Shown here one piece after another: positions 1 to 9,163 of a stretch of DNA of 64,000 bases (the stretch's first letter is position 1; each line of letters starts with the position of its first letter). Source of the stretch: an uncultured Rhodospirillales bacterium (GTDB lineage Bacteria > Pseudomonadota > Alphaproteobacteria > CAAGCB01 > CAG-977). Position numbers and translations under genes: made by a program. The notes under the pieces were generated by a model. It was not told the origin of the DNA. It ran no database searches and saw nothing but the letters and a program-made list of their open reading frames with translations. The stretch lies in the NCBI GenBank assembly GCA_902777205.1, contig CACYSU010000001.1, forward strand, positions 147,832-211,831, in the 5' to 3' direction.

Positions 1-1530
1 GCCGCCATGGAAAAAAATCAGGACGTTGAAACGTTTTGCACCGAACAGCATGAAGTGCAGAAAGACATCTACACCCGTTTCAACCTGTCGTTCGACCATT
101 TCGGACGTTCGTCTTCGCACCAGAACACGGAGCTGACGCAGCATTTTTGCAAAAAGCTGATGGAAAACGGCTATATCGAAGAACGCGTCATCAAACAGGT
201 CTATTCCGTTGACGACGGGCGTTTCCTGCCCGACCGGTACATCGTCGGAACCTGCCCGCATTGCGGATACGAAGCCGCCCGCGGCGACCAATGCGAAAAC
301 TGCACGCGCGTTTTGGATCCGACCGACCTGATCAACCCGCGTTCCGCTGTTTCCGGTTCCCATAATCTGGAGATCCGCGACAGCAAGCATTTGTTCCTGA
401 AGCTGCCCGCTTTGGAAAGCAAGCTGTCCGCCTTTATCGACGAACACGAAGCCGAATGGCCGCTGGTCGTGACATCCATCGCGCGCAAATGGCTGAAAGA
501 GGGGCTGCGCGAACGCTGCATCACCCGCGATTTGAAATGGGGCGTCCCCGTTCCCGTTGACGGGTTCGAGGGCAAAGTGTTCTACGTTTGGTTCGACGCG
601 CCGATCGAATACATCGGTTCGACCGCCGAATGGGCGGAAAAAGACCCCGAACACCGCGATTGGAAAAGCTGGTGGTACGACGCCAAAGACGTGCGTTACG
701 TCGAATTCATGGCAAAGGACAACATCCCGTTCCACACCATCATGTTCCCCGCGACCCTGCTGGCGTCCGGCGAACCGTGGAAAAAGGTCGATTACATCAA
801 AGGGTTCAACTGGCTGACGTTCTACGGCGGCAAATTTTCCACGTCGCAGAAACGCGGCATTTTCACCAATCAGGCTTTGGACGAATTCCAACCCGATTAC
901 TGGCGTTACTGGCTGATGGCGAACGCGCCGGAAAGCTCTGATTCCAGCTTTACGTTCGCTTCGTTCGCCGCGACGGTGAACAAGGATTTGAACGACGTTC
1001 TGGGCAACTTTGTCAACCGCGTTTTGAAAATGACGGCGTCCAAAATCGGCGCGGCCGTTCCCGCGGGCGGCGAATGGGGCGACACGGAACGCGAGTTCGT
1101 CAAAACGATGGAAGCCAGAATCGCCGATTACACTAAATACCTGTCGGAAATGGAATACCGCAAGGCGTTGGTCGAACTGCGCGCCATTTGGGTGGAGGGC
1201 AACAACTACCTGACCGCCGCCGCGCCGTGGACGGTGATCAAAGAAGACAAGGACAAAGCCGCGATGATCCTGCGGCTGGCGTTGAATGTCATCCGCCTGT
1301 ACGCCGTTTTGTCCGCGCCCGTCATTCCGGAAACGGCGGAAAAAATGCTGGCGTTGTTGAATTTGGACGCGAACGCGACGGCGTGGCCGTCCGGCGATTT
1401 GGCGGCCGAATTGCAAAAACTGCCCGCCGGACACGCTGTCAACGTGCCGGAACAGCCGTTGTTCCAGAAAATAATGCCGGAGGCTGTCGCCGATTTGTGC
1501 CAGCGTTACGGCGCCGATCCGGAAGAATGA
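1..1530 (+). CDS. metG: Methionyl-tRNA synthetase, 5' end cut by window edge
   Basis: Class I aminoacyl-tRNA synthetase that charges tRNA-Met in the cytoplasm. The frame is open from base 1, and the ATG at 7 lies inside the protein because the HIGH-containing start of the Rossmann fold is missing; about 509 residues are visible. A four-cysteine zinc knuckle (CPHC, then CENC) lies at nt 253-303. FYVWFDAPIEYIG and the WRYWLMANAPESSD stretch are typical of MetRS. The catalytic KMSKS loop reads KFSTSQ at nt 832-849, a non-canonical form. The C-terminal helical anticodon-binding domain is present and the protein ends without an added tRNA-binding EMAP-like domain. The next gene starts one base after the stop codon. 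Confidence 0.95.
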   Translation, partial: AAMEKNQDVETFCTEQHEVQKDIYTRFNLSFDHFGRSSSHQNTELTQHFCKKLMENGYIEERVIKQVYSVDDGRFLPDRYIVGTCPHCGYEAARGDQCENCTRVLDPTDLINPRSAVSGSHNLEIRDSKHLFLKLPALESKLSAFIDEHEAEWPLVVTSIARKWLKEGLRERCITRDLKWGVPVPVDGFEGKVFYVWFDAPIEYIGSTAEWAEKDPEHRDWKSWWYDAKDVRYVEFMAKDNIPFHTIMFPATLLASGEPWKKVDYIKGFNWLTFYGGKFSTSQKRGIFTNQALDEFQPDYWRYWLMANAPESSDSSFTFASFAATVNKDLNDVLGNFVNRVLKMTASKIGAAVPAGGEWGDTEREFVKTMEARIADYTKYLSEMEYRKALVELRAIWVEGNNYLTAAAPWTVIKEDKDKAAMILRLALNVIRLYAVLSAPVIPETAEKMLALLNLDANATAWPSGDLAAELQKLPAGHAVNVPEQPLFQKIMPEAVADLCQRYGADPEE

Positions 1531-1531
1531 G

Positions 1532-2260
1532 ATGAAATTTTCGGGCTATGTCGCCGGTGCGGCCGGATTGGTCAAGGACTTCGGCCGCTTTGCGCTGGGA
1601 CTGTTGAAACGGCCGCATTACGTGGCGGTTTTGCTGGCCTTGATCGTCGGCGCGTTTTGGCTGGGCGGCGTGAAGCCGGCGGACATTCCCCGAACCGTTG
1701 AAAAGAAATGGCAGGCGTTTGTCGCGAACAGAAAACAGGTCGTGACGGAAGAACTGCAATCCCTGTCCGAACGGATGGATAATCCGGACAACCCTTTGAA
1801 ATCATTTGTTTTTACGGGCAGGCGTCCGATTGCGGAAGCCAAGCGGGAGCAAAAACGGCAGACGCAATCCCAAACAAAACCGGAGCCCGTTCCTGAACAG
1901 CGGCCGGTCTTTTTGCCCGAAGCCGAAGCGCGGCGCGAAATCGAACAGCGCGTCGTTTGGAAACGGCCGGATAAAAACGCGCCGTCCGGCGACACGGCGG
2001 CCGACGGCGGCGCCGTTACCGGCACTTTGGTTGTGACGGGGGCGGACACGGTGCGGATCGGGGGCAGGGATTTTTCATTGCGCGTCCGGCTGCGCGCGGG
2101 CAAGGCGACCGCGTCGTTCCAACAGCTGAAACGTCGTTTCGACGGGCGGCAGGGCAAGTGCGTTCCGGATGAAAACGTCGCCAATCTGGCGGAATGTTTT
2201 GTCGGATCGCTGGGGTTGTCGGAAACGTTGATTGATTTCGGTTACGCCGATCCCGTTTAG
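1532..2260 (+). CDS. Membrane-anchored protein with degenerate SNase-like tail
   Basis: A 242-residue protein of unknown function. One hydrophobic segment (about residues 31-48, AVLLALIVGAFWLGG) would anchor it in the inner membrane. It is followed by a charged, Pro/Glu/Gln/Arg-rich linker (about 90-150). The last 75 residues have the general pattern of a staphylococcal-nuclease-like fold (a GADTVRIGG strand, an arginine-rich strand, and a terminal LIDFGYA), but the acidic and arginine catalytic residues of true thermonucleases cannot be placed, so any relation would be to a non-catalytic form. It starts one base after metG and is probably co-transcribed with it. It overlaps the convergent yqgE gene by four bases at the stop codons. 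Confidence 0.7.
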   Translation: MKFSGYVAGAAGLVKDFGRFALGLLKRPHYVAVLLALIVGAFWLGGVKPADIPRTVEKKWQAFVANRKQVVTEELQSLSERMDNPDNPLKSFVFTGRRPIAEAKREQKRQTQSQTKPEPVPEQRPVFLPEAEARREIEQRVVWKRPDKNAPSGDTAADGGAVTGTLVVTGADTVRIGGRDFSLRVRLRAGKATASFQQLKRRFDGRQGKCVPDENVANLAECFVGSLGLSETLIDFGYADPV

Positions 2261-2811
2261 GCTTTTCCCTGTTCCGCGGACAGGCGCGACGGGTCTATTC
2301 CCATTTTTTGCAAAGCGAACGCCCACCGTTTTTCAAACGGCAGGGTGTAAAGCAGGTCGCCGGACGCGTTGACGGGCAGCCACGCGTTTTCCTTGATTTC
2401 GTTTTCCAGCTGGCCGGCCGACCAGCCGACGTGTCCCAGCGCGATCAGGTATTTTTCGGGGCCTTTGCCTTCGGATATGTCGCGGATGATGTCCGTCGTG
2501 ACGGTCAGCGACGCCAATCCGGTCATCGCCAAAGTGGCCGTGCCCGTGTAATCCGGCGAATGAAGCACAAAACCGCGGATGATATCGACGGGGCCGCCGG
2601 CCAAAACGGGCGGACGGCCGCAATCCGCGGGCGGTTCCATTTTCAGCTGAGCCAGCAGGGCGGCGAAAGTCAGGTCCTTGATCGGGCGGTTGACGACCAG
2701 CCCCATCGCGCCTTCGTCCGTGTGGGCGCAGACGTAAACAACGGATTGTTCAAACCGGTCGTCCTGCATCCCCGGCATGGCGATTAAACATTTTCCGTTT
2801 AAAAAACACAT
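2257..2811 (-). CDS. yqgE: YqgE/AlgH family protein
   Basis: A 184-residue protein of the UPF0301 (YqgE/AlgH) family. Family hallmarks are the N-terminal LIAMPGMQDDRFEQSVVYVC, then GAMGLVVNRP, the glycine-rich GGPV segment (VLAGGPVDIIRGFVLH), and LGHVGWSAGQLENEI. Length matches the family, usually about 185-190 residues. The biochemical role is not established; AlgH was named for alginate regulation in Pseudomonas. The gene is convergent with the preceding membrane protein and divergent from the DsbD-like gene; the 84-bp gap must hold both promoters. Confidence 0.92.
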   Translation of the reverse strand: MCFLNGKCLIAMPGMQDDRFEQSVVYVCAHTDEGAMGLVVNRPIKDLTFAALLAQLKMEPPADCGRPPVLAGGPVDIIRGFVLHSPDYTGTATLAMTGLASLTVTTDIIRDISEGKGPEKYLIALGHVGWSAGQLENEIKENAWLPVNASGDLLYTLPFEKRWAFALQKMGIDPSRLSAEQGKA

Positions 2812-2895
2812 TGCTTTATTCCCTGTTTTTTCGCGTCGGATTATGGTACGTTATTAAAAACAATCTAATCCATAAAAATTAAAGGATGTTAAAAA

Positions 2896-5421
2896 ATGCG
2901 CCGTATTGTTTTTATGCTGTTCCTGACGTTGTGCTTTTTCGGGGGCGCGGCCGCCGGCGCGCGTGCCGCCGATGCCGATCCGACGCCTTTGACGGTCGGC
3001 GATCTGGAAAAGCTGAAAACGATGAACGGCAAGGAACAGCGCGCCTTTGTTTTCGATTATTACAAAAAAAACAAGGAACGCGGCGCGACGGACGGGCAGA
3101 TTTTGCGTGAATTGCTGAAGCTGGATGTCAAAGACGGCGAAAATTCGGATCTTGTCAAAAAGCTGTCCGCGCTGGGCAAACGTTACCGCGATATCGAACA
3201 GTTCGTTAAAAACGCGATCGAGGAAGCCAACGTGAAATTGTTGGAGGACAACCCCGGCCGCACGGATCTGATCATTGATCCGGACAATTTGGAAACATGG
3301 AAAAACATCCAATATATACGCATCGGCAAAAACAGGATCGAAGATTACCTGCGGCTGTTTAAAAACAAGGGGCATTATTCCGACGCCGTTTCGACGCAGG
3401 GAATGAGCGCGATTTTGGCGTCCTGCGCGAACAAAACGGGCGAGGATTCTTTTTTGATGTCGTTCGTTTTGCTGCCGGAGGACGGCTATAAAATCGCCAT
3501 GCAGACAGAGGGGGCGGCGCCCGAACCGGTCAAGGCGGATTTTACGAATTCGACGAACGTTCAGGCCGATCCGTTTGAATTTCCGGTCGAAACGTCTTGG
3601 CAATCGGGGGACGCGCGCGTTTTCGGATACGACGGCAACGTGTATCTGCCCTTTACCGTCCGGTCGGCCGATCCGTCCGCCGCGGCGCGGATCAAGGCGG
3701 TTTTGACGGCGAACCTGTGCCGAAACGACGATTGCCGTCCCGTTTCTTTGCCGGAAATCGACTATACGGCGGAAAAGGCGGAGCTGGAAACGTCCGTGTG
3801 TTCGCGGCTGCAGCAGGCGATGAACGTCGCGCCCGCCGCGCAGAAACTGAAAATCAAATTGCAAAAGGCCTATTTCAAACAGGACAAATCCGGCGAAATC
3901 GACCTGTTCATCCGGTTGAAAATCCCGTCGTTCGGGATCGGCGACAACCAGACGATCGTTTTGAAAAACGCGCAGGGGCTGCGTATGTCCGACCCGTTCG
4001 TGACGCGTGAAAGCGGCAAGATGTTTTTGAAATTCCGCGTGTTGAATCCGCAGGCGTTCAAAGGCGGCGCCGATTTCGTTTTGGATGTCGCCTATCCGGC
4101 GCGGGCGGCGGAATTGAACGTGCGCGCGGATATGGAAACATCGGCGGGGCTGTTCTTTTCAAACTTGTCCTTTTCGCCGGTCGCTTTTACGGCCGCTTTT
4201 TTTCACGGAATAAAGTTTTTGGTGTTTTCGCCGATGTTCGCCGCGTTCCTTTTGCTGTTTTATCAGGCCGCGTGCGCCGTCGGGAAAAGTCCGGAAAAAA
4301 CGGTTTCGTTTTATAACGGGCTGGGCAAGATGTTTTATTTCTGGTGCGTTGTATATGCCGTCGGCGCCGTCGGTTGGAAATGCGTTTTTCCCGACGGCGG
4401 CGTGTATTGGGGATTGCAGTTCCTGCTGCCGCCCGTGAATTTCTGCTTTGCCGTTTTGTTCCTGCTGTGCGCCGTTTATGAAAAGAGGCTGTTCGACAAC
4501 GTGGCGGTCGCCGGTTTGACGGCGCGTTTCGCGCTGTTCTTTTCGATGTTCCGTCCGGCGGATGTGCGGGAAAGCGCGGGATTGGCGGCCGGTTTCATCG
4601 CGGGCGCCCTGCTGTTGATCACGCCGTTGACGGGAATGTATTACGACACGGCGCTGCTGCTGTCGAAATCCCCCGTTTTTTATTCCCTGTCCTTTGCCGC
4701 GGGGGCTTCAGTGCCGTTTTTGATCCTGTCCCTGTATGACAAGCGCGCGGCCGCGTTGGAAATGAACGCGAAGGCGCGGCGGCTGTTTTCCGTCGTTTTG
4801 CCTGTTCCGCTGTGTGTTCCGGCGGCGGCGGCTTTGGTTTTGATCTGGATGGAAACGGGGCTGGCGGTTTTCGCCATGGCTGTGGCGCTGATCGGTGCGG
4901 CGGCCGTTTTGTTTCAGGTCTATCCGCAAAGAAAGAAAGCGGTCGCGGCGGTTTTGCTGTTGATCGCCGTCATTTTGATTCCGCCTTTGCCGAACACGAA
5001 AAGCCTGAACACGCAGGGCGGCGTCGATTTTGACGAAGAGCTGCTGCGCGACACCGTGCGGCAGGGCAAATCCGTTTATTTGAACGTGACGGAAAGCTTT
5101 TGCCTGTCGTGCCAATGGAACCGTTTGATGATGATGCGGCAGGGCGCGCCGGACGAAATCGCGAACAAGGATGTCGTGGTGATGCGCATCCGGTACAACC
5201 ACCCGTTTTTGCGTCGGCTGTTCACGCAGGGCGGCGATTACAGCCTGCCGATGAATTTCATGTTCACCCCCCTGTATCCGGAGGGAAAGGCGGTCAGGCG
5301 GTTTTTAACCCCGTGGACGGCGGATGAAATTGTGCGGGAAACGGTCAGGGACGCATTGTCAGATCGGCAAAGCGCGCCTGAACAAAATCGGCCAGATCCT
5401 GCGGCGCCAAGCACAAATTGA
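2896..5421 (+). CDS. DsbD/ScsB-like transmembrane thiol-disulfide reductase
   Basis: An 841-residue protein predicted to carry electrons across the inner membrane to periplasmic thiols. A signal peptide (residues 1-25, ending AGARAAD) leads into a large periplasmic region of about 400 residues containing an LCRNDDCRP cysteine pair like that of the DsbD/ScsB N-domain. Eight or nine hydrophobic helices follow (about 425-700). The C-terminal thioredoxin-like domain has a CLSC motif (C736/C739) in VTESFCLSCQWN, close to DsbD VTADWCxxC. The membrane core is divergent: the paired CxP-type cysteines of CcdA/DsbD are not obvious. The ATG at 2896 follows AAAGGA (2881-2886). The last 77 bases overlap ybaK on the opposite strand. 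Confidence 0.75.
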   Translation: MRRIVFMLFLTLCFFGGAAAGARAADADPTPLTVGDLEKLKTMNGKEQRAFVFDYYKKNKERGATDGQILRELLKLDVKDGENSDLVKKLSALGKRYRDIEQFVKNAIEEANVKLLEDNPGRTDLIIDPDNLETWKNIQYIRIGKNRIEDYLRLFKNKGHYSDAVSTQGMSAILASCANKTGEDSFLMSFVLLPEDGYKIAMQTEGAAPEPVKADFTNSTNVQADPFEFPVETSWQSGDARVFGYDGNVYLPFTVRSADPSAAARIKAVLTANLCRNDDCRPVSLPEIDYTAEKAELETSVCSRLQQAMNVAPAAQKLKIKLQKAYFKQDKSGEIDLFIRLKIPSFGIGDNQTIVLKNAQGLRMSDPFVTRESGKMFLKFRVLNPQAFKGGADFVLDVAYPARAAELNVRADMETSAGLFFSNLSFSPVAFTAAFFHGIKFLVFSPMFAAFLLLFYQAACAVGKSPEKTVSFYNGLGKMFYFWCVVYAVGAVGWKCVFPDGGVYWGLQFLLPPVNFCFAVLFLLCAVYEKRLFDNVAVAGLTARFALFFSMFRPADVRESAGLAAGFIAGALLLITPLTGMYYDTALLLSKSPVFYSLSFAAGASVPFLILSLYDKRAAALEMNAKARRLFSVVLPVPLCVPAAAALVLIWMETGLAVFAMAVALIGAAAVLFQVYPQRKKAVAAVLLLIAVILIPPLPNTKSLNTQGGVDFDEELLRDTVRQGKSVYLNVTESFCLSCQWNRLMMMRQGAPDEIANKDVVVMRIRYNHPFLRRLFTQGGDYSLPMNFMFTPLYPEGKAVRRFLTPWTADEIVRETVRDALSDRQSAPEQNRPDPAAPSTN

Positions 5422-5833
5422 CGCCGACCTTTCCTGCGCTGACACAAAATTTATCGTACAGCAAAGCCGTTTCGTCGATGAATGTCGCGAACGGCTTTTT
5501 CATCCCGACGGGGGAGCAGCCGCCGTGAACGTATCCCGTCGTCGGCAGCAGCATTTTCAACGGCAGCATTTCGACGCTTTTTTGTCCGGCGGCTTTGGCG
5601 GCGGCTTTCAAATCCAATTCGCAAACCGACGGAATGACGAACACGAAATGTTCGTGCGCCGGCGATTGCGTCACCAGCGTTTTAAACACCTGTTCGGGGG
5701 CTTGGCCGATTTTGGCGGCGACGGAAACGGCGTCGATTTTGCCGTCCGTGATGTCGTATTCGTAATATTCATACGGAACGCGTGCTTGATCCAACAGGCG
5801 CATCGCGTTCGTTTTTTTCAAATCGTGCGGCAT
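5345..5833 (-). CDS. ybaK: Cys-tRNA(Pro)/Cys-tRNA(Cys) deacylase YbaK
   Basis: A 162-residue YbaK/EbsC protein that clears misacylated Cys-tRNA(Pro) by trans-editing. Family landmarks are KKTNAMRLLDQARVPYEYYEY at the N-terminus, VFKTLV with the conserved lysine, FVFVIPSVCELDLKAAAKAAG, and TTGYVHGGCSPVGMKK followed by FIDETA. The length is normal. It is the last gene of a minus-strand run after pepN and the small periplasmic protein, 11 bp from its neighbour. Its 3' end runs 77 bases into the convergent DsbD-like gene. Confidence 0.93.
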   Translation of the reverse strand: MPHDLKKTNAMRLLDQARVPYEYYEYDITDGKIDAVSVAAKIGQAPEQVFKTLVTQSPAHEHFVFVIPSVCELDLKAAAKAAGQKSVEMLPLKMLLPTTGYVHGGCSPVGMKKPFATFIDETALLYDKFCVSAGKVGVNLCLAPQDLADFVQARFADLTMRP

Positions 5834-5844
5834 CGGAAAAGCCC

Positions 5845-6351
5845 TTAAATCGGGTCAACGGTCGGAAAACGCGGGGACAGCGTCATTTCGCGATCCATAC
5901 CCGCGAACCCCGTCGCCGCGGTCAACGGCAGGACTACCCCTTGCAGCCGGACGTTCGGGCGGCTTTTCAAATAAAAATCCATATAGGCGCGGCGATCGAC
6001 GGCCGGCATTTTTTCCAAAGCGTCCAGCATGATTTTGTCGATTTGCGCCTGTGCCTCGCTGAATTTGCTTTCAATGCCGGACAGGTGGAAATCGGCGGCG
6101 GCGCGATCGGGGGCGGCGGCGGTGATCGCTTGCAGCATACGCGTTTTGTCCGCCATGATGTCGCCGACTTTGTCGTTCAGAACGTCGTTGATCTGTGAAA
6201 CGGCCTGTTCGATTTCCGCGCGTCCTTGGGACGACAAGCGGGTGGTCAGCGGGCGCGGCGCGTCGATGTGTTTTTCCGCGGGCGTCAAAAGAACGCCGAT
6301 GCCGACGCCGGCGATAAAGCAGGCGATATCCGTTAAAATCCGTTTTTTCAT
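5845..6351 (-). CDS. Small periplasmic protein, CpxP/heavy-metal-resistance-like
   Basis: A 168-residue protein with an uncleaved anchor or signal segment at residues 5-23 (a glycine-rich hydrophobic stretch) and an otherwise helical, charged body. The layout (short membrane segment, then long amphipathic helices with regularly spaced Glu, Lys and Gln, and a final LSPRFP-type tail) resembles the Spy/CpxP or Metal_resist group of periplasmic chaperone-like proteins. The LTxxQ signature is not present, so the assignment is by layout only. It lies between pepN (60 bp upstream) and ybaK (11 bp downstream) on the same strand. Confidence 0.5.
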   Translation of the reverse strand: MKKRILTDIACFIAGVGIGVLLTPAEKHIDAPRPLTTRLSSQGRAEIEQAVSQINDVLNDKVGDIMADKTRMLQAITAAAPDRAAADFHLSGIESKFSEAQAQIDKIMLDALEKMPAVDRRAYMDFYLKSRPNVRLQGVVLPLTAATGFAGMDREMTLSPRFPTVDPI

Positions 6352-6411
6352 AGCGACCCTCTTGAAAAGTTTTTATCAGTTTAATCCGGTTTCCGGTTTG
6401 TTTTCAACCTG

Positions 6412-9036
6412 TCATTTCAAAGATTTCGACACGATTTCATAGGTGTTCGGCGACAAATCGGGCGCGTTTAATATGCGCGTCAAAGCGTCCCGCATCATTT
6501 TTTGGCGCGCCGGATCGAATTTTTTCCAGCTGCCCAGCGCGACGGGAATGGCGGCGGCCACCTGCGGATTGACTTTATCGACCGCCAGCGTTTGTTCGGC
6601 GATGAAGGCGTATCCCGACCCGTCTTTTTTATGCAGGGCGGTTTGATTGGCGGCGAACGCGTTGATCAGCGCGCGCACTTTGTTGGGATTGGTGATGGAA
6701 AACGATTCGTGGCGCAGCAGCTTTTCAACCGTCGCCAGCGCGTCGGCGCCGGCCGTCGCCCGCATCGTCAGCCATTTGTTCACGACCAGCGGATCGTCTT
6801 TGTACGTTTGGTAAAAATCGTCCATGACGGCGGCGGCTTCCGGCGTGTTTTTTCCGGCGAGTATGCGGACGGCGGCGTCCTTGTCCGTCATATGCGCGGC
6901 CGAATAATACTGTTTTCGCGCCAAAGCGTCGTCATGCAGGCAAAGGTACGCCAACGCCATATTTTTAACGGCGCGGCGGCCGGAGCTTTCGGCGTCGGGG
7001 ACGTAATCGCCGTCCGTTTGGTTGGCGCGGTAGGTTGCCGCCAGCTCGTCCGCCAATTCCGCGGCGATCCGTTCGCGCAAAGCCGTCCGCGCCGAATGGA
7101 TCGCGTCCACGTCGATCACGTCCATCCGTTCCGCCAGCGCGCGTTCGGACGGCATGATGAACGCGCGGGCGACAAAGGCTTTGTCCGCAGCGCCGTCGTT
7201 CAAATATCCGCGCAGGGCTCGGATGAACGCGTCGGGAACGTCGGGGGCGCGGCCGTTTTGTATGGCGTCAACCATATCCAGCATGATGTCCGCCGCGAAT
7301 TGCTGTCCCGCGTCCCACCGGTTGAACAGGTCGGAATCGCGCGCCATCAGCAGCCCGCGCTGTTCGGGGGCGAGGGCAGTTTTAAACCACACCGGCGCGG
7401 TAAAGGCGCGGTTGCCGGACAGAACGGGCGGCTGCGGGACGTTTTCAAAAACGAACGTCTGTTCCGGTCGGTTCAATACAATGACCGCGGAAGTCGCGCC
7501 GCCGCTTTCCCCGCCCTTGACAAACAGGGGCATATCCCGCCCGTCGGGGGCCAGCAGCCCGATTTCCAGCGGGATGACAAAGGGGGCTTTCACCGGCTGG
7601 CCGGGGGTGGGGGGCGTGCGCTGCGTCAATGTCAGCGTATAGGTTTTCGCGGCTGCATTGTAAACGCCGGACGCTTCGACCGTCGGGGTTCCCGCCTGAT
7701 GATACCACGTTTGCGCGAATTGCGTCAGGTCGATCCCCGCGCCCTCGGCGATCGCGGCGACGAAATCGGCGCACGTCACGGCTTTGCCGTCGTTGCGGGC
7801 GAAATAGATGTCCATGCCTTTGCGGAATTTTTCCTTGCCGGCCATGCGTTCCATCATGCGGATGACCTCCGCGCCCTTGTTGTAAACGGTGCCGGTGTAA
7901 AGGGAGCGGACGGAAATATAGGAATCCGGCCGGATCGGATGCGCCAAAGGCCCTGCGTCCTGCGGAAATTGGGCGGCGCGCAGGACGGACACGTCCTCGA
8001 TCCGTTTGACGGCGCGCGACCGCATATCGGCGGAAAATTCCTGATCGCGGTAAACGGTCAGCCCCTCTTTCAGCGTCAGGTCGAACCAATCGCGCAGCGT
8101 CACGCGGTTGCCCGACCAGTTGTGAAAGTATTCATGGGCGACGACGCCTTCGATATCGGCGTAATCCGCGTCCGTCGAATGTTGCGGATCGGCAAGGATG
8201 TATTTGTCGTTAAAGATGTTCAGCGACGTGTTTTCGCACGCGCCCGAATTGAAATTCGACACGGCGACGATGTTGAACACGTCGTGGTCGTATTCGCGGC
8301 CGAAAGCGTCCTCGTCCCATTTCATGGCGCGTTTCAAGGATTCCAGAGCGTAGGCGCACCGGTCGCCTTTGCCGGATTCCACAAAAACGTTCAAGGCGAC
8401 TTCGCGTCCCGAACGGGTGACGAAACGGTCGCCGCGCCGGTCAAGGTCGCCCGCGACGACGGCGTACAGATAGCACGCTTTCGGCACGGGATCGAAAAAC
8501 ACGGCTTTGTGCCGGCCGTCGGGCAGGTCGGCGGCGGATTCCCTGTTGCCGTTTGAAATCAAAACGGGCAGGGACGCTTTGTCGGCGATTAAGGTCGTGC
8601 GCCACACGGGCATGATGTCCGGACGGTCGGGAAAGAACGTGATGCGGCGGAAACCGTGCGTTTCGCATTTGGTGCACAGGATGCCGCCGGACGCGTACAG
8701 CCCCTGCAGCTTTGTATTGGCGGACGGATTGATTTCCGTTTCAATGCTTAGCGTAAAGCTTTCCGGCGGATCGCGCAAAACCATCCCCTCGTCGGACAGG
8801 GCGTAGTCCCGTTCGGTCAAAAGCGTCCCGTTGACGGCGACGCTTTTTAAAACCAGCTCTTCGCCGTCCAGCCGCATCGGCGCGTGTTCCGGCGTTTCGG
8901 GCGCGCGGCGAACCCGCATTTGCGCCGCGACCGCGGTTTTTTCCATTCCCAGATCGAACGTCATGTCAACGCTGTCGATCAGGTATTCCGGTTTTTTGTA
9001 ATCTTTGGCGTAAACGGTTTTCGGTGCGGCGGCCAT
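6412..9036 (-). CDS. pepN: Aminopeptidase N (M1 family)
   Basis: An 874-residue zinc aminopeptidase of the E. coli PepN type, which removes N-terminal residues from peptides in the cytoplasm. The zinc site is HEYFHNW (H301, E302, H305) with the third ligand E324 in LTLKEGLTVYRDQEF. The N-terminal beta domain, the catalytic domain and the C-terminal helical repeats are all present and the length is normal. The substrate-binding loop that reads GAMEN in nearly all M1 enzymes reads GACEN here (residues 265-269, nt 8230-8244). The ATG at 9036 has an AAGGGA ribosome site. It heads a minus-strand group with the small periplasmic protein and ybaK. Confidence 0.97.
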   Translation of the reverse strand: MAAAPKTVYAKDYKKPEYLIDSVDMTFDLGMEKTAVAAQMRVRRAPETPEHAPMRLDGEELVLKSVAVNGTLLTERDYALSDEGMVLRDPPESFTLSIETEINPSANTKLQGLYASGGILCTKCETHGFRRITFFPDRPDIMPVWRTTLIADKASLPVLISNGNRESAADLPDGRHKAVFFDPVPKACYLYAVVAGDLDRRGDRFVTRSGREVALNVFVESGKGDRCAYALESLKRAMKWDEDAFGREYDHDVFNIVAVSNFNSGACENTSLNIFNDKYILADPQHSTDADYADIEGVVAHEYFHNWSGNRVTLRDWFDLTLKEGLTVYRDQEFSADMRSRAVKRIEDVSVLRAAQFPQDAGPLAHPIRPDSYISVRSLYTGTVYNKGAEVIRMMERMAGKEKFRKGMDIYFARNDGKAVTCADFVAAIAEGAGIDLTQFAQTWYHQAGTPTVEASGVYNAAAKTYTLTLTQRTPPTPGQPVKAPFVIPLEIGLLAPDGRDMPLFVKGGESGGATSAVIVLNRPEQTFVFENVPQPPVLSGNRAFTAPVWFKTALAPEQRGLLMARDSDLFNRWDAGQQFAADIMLDMVDAIQNGRAPDVPDAFIRALRGYLNDGAADKAFVARAFIMPSERALAERMDVIDVDAIHSARTALRERIAAELADELAATYRANQTDGDYVPDAESSGRRAVKNMALAYLCLHDDALARKQYYSAAHMTDKDAAVRILAGKNTPEAAAVMDDFYQTYKDDPLVVNKWLTMRATAGADALATVEKLLRHESFSITNPNKVRALINAFAANQTALHKKDGSGYAFIAEQTLAVDKVNPQVAAAIPVALGSWKKFDPARQKMMRDALTRILNAPDLSPNTYEIVSKSLK

Positions 9037-9071
9037 GGCGGAAAATCCCTTGAAACATTAAAATTTTCAAA

Positions 9072-9100
9072 AGATTACCCCAAAACGCGGCGGCTTTCAA
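9072..9100 (-). promoter_or_regulatory. Likely pepN promoter
   Basis: Reading the minus strand, TTGAAA (9100-9095) and TAATCT (9077-9072) are separated by 17 bases, a good sigma-70 arrangement. Transcription would begin near 9065, about 30 bases before the pepN ATG. Called by eye. Confidence 0.45.
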
Positions 9101-9148
9101 AGGTGATTTTTGAATTTGATTTAAACCTTTTCTTAGCGAAATGATTTC

Positions 9149-9154
9149 TATAAT
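9149..9154 (+). promoter_or_regulatory. TATAAT -10 box just upstream of LysM gene
   Basis: A perfect TATAAT ends nine bases before the ATG at 9164. A start near 9161 would give an almost leaderless mRNA for that ATG, or a leader of about 24 bases for the in-frame ATG at 9185. No good -35 match lies at 16-18 bases. Confidence 0.35.
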
Positions 9155-9163
9155 CAAAGCGCG

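Noticed and set aside
6502-8556. 684-codon plus-strand frame opposite pepN
   Set aside because: Shadow of pepN, lacking start signals and domains.
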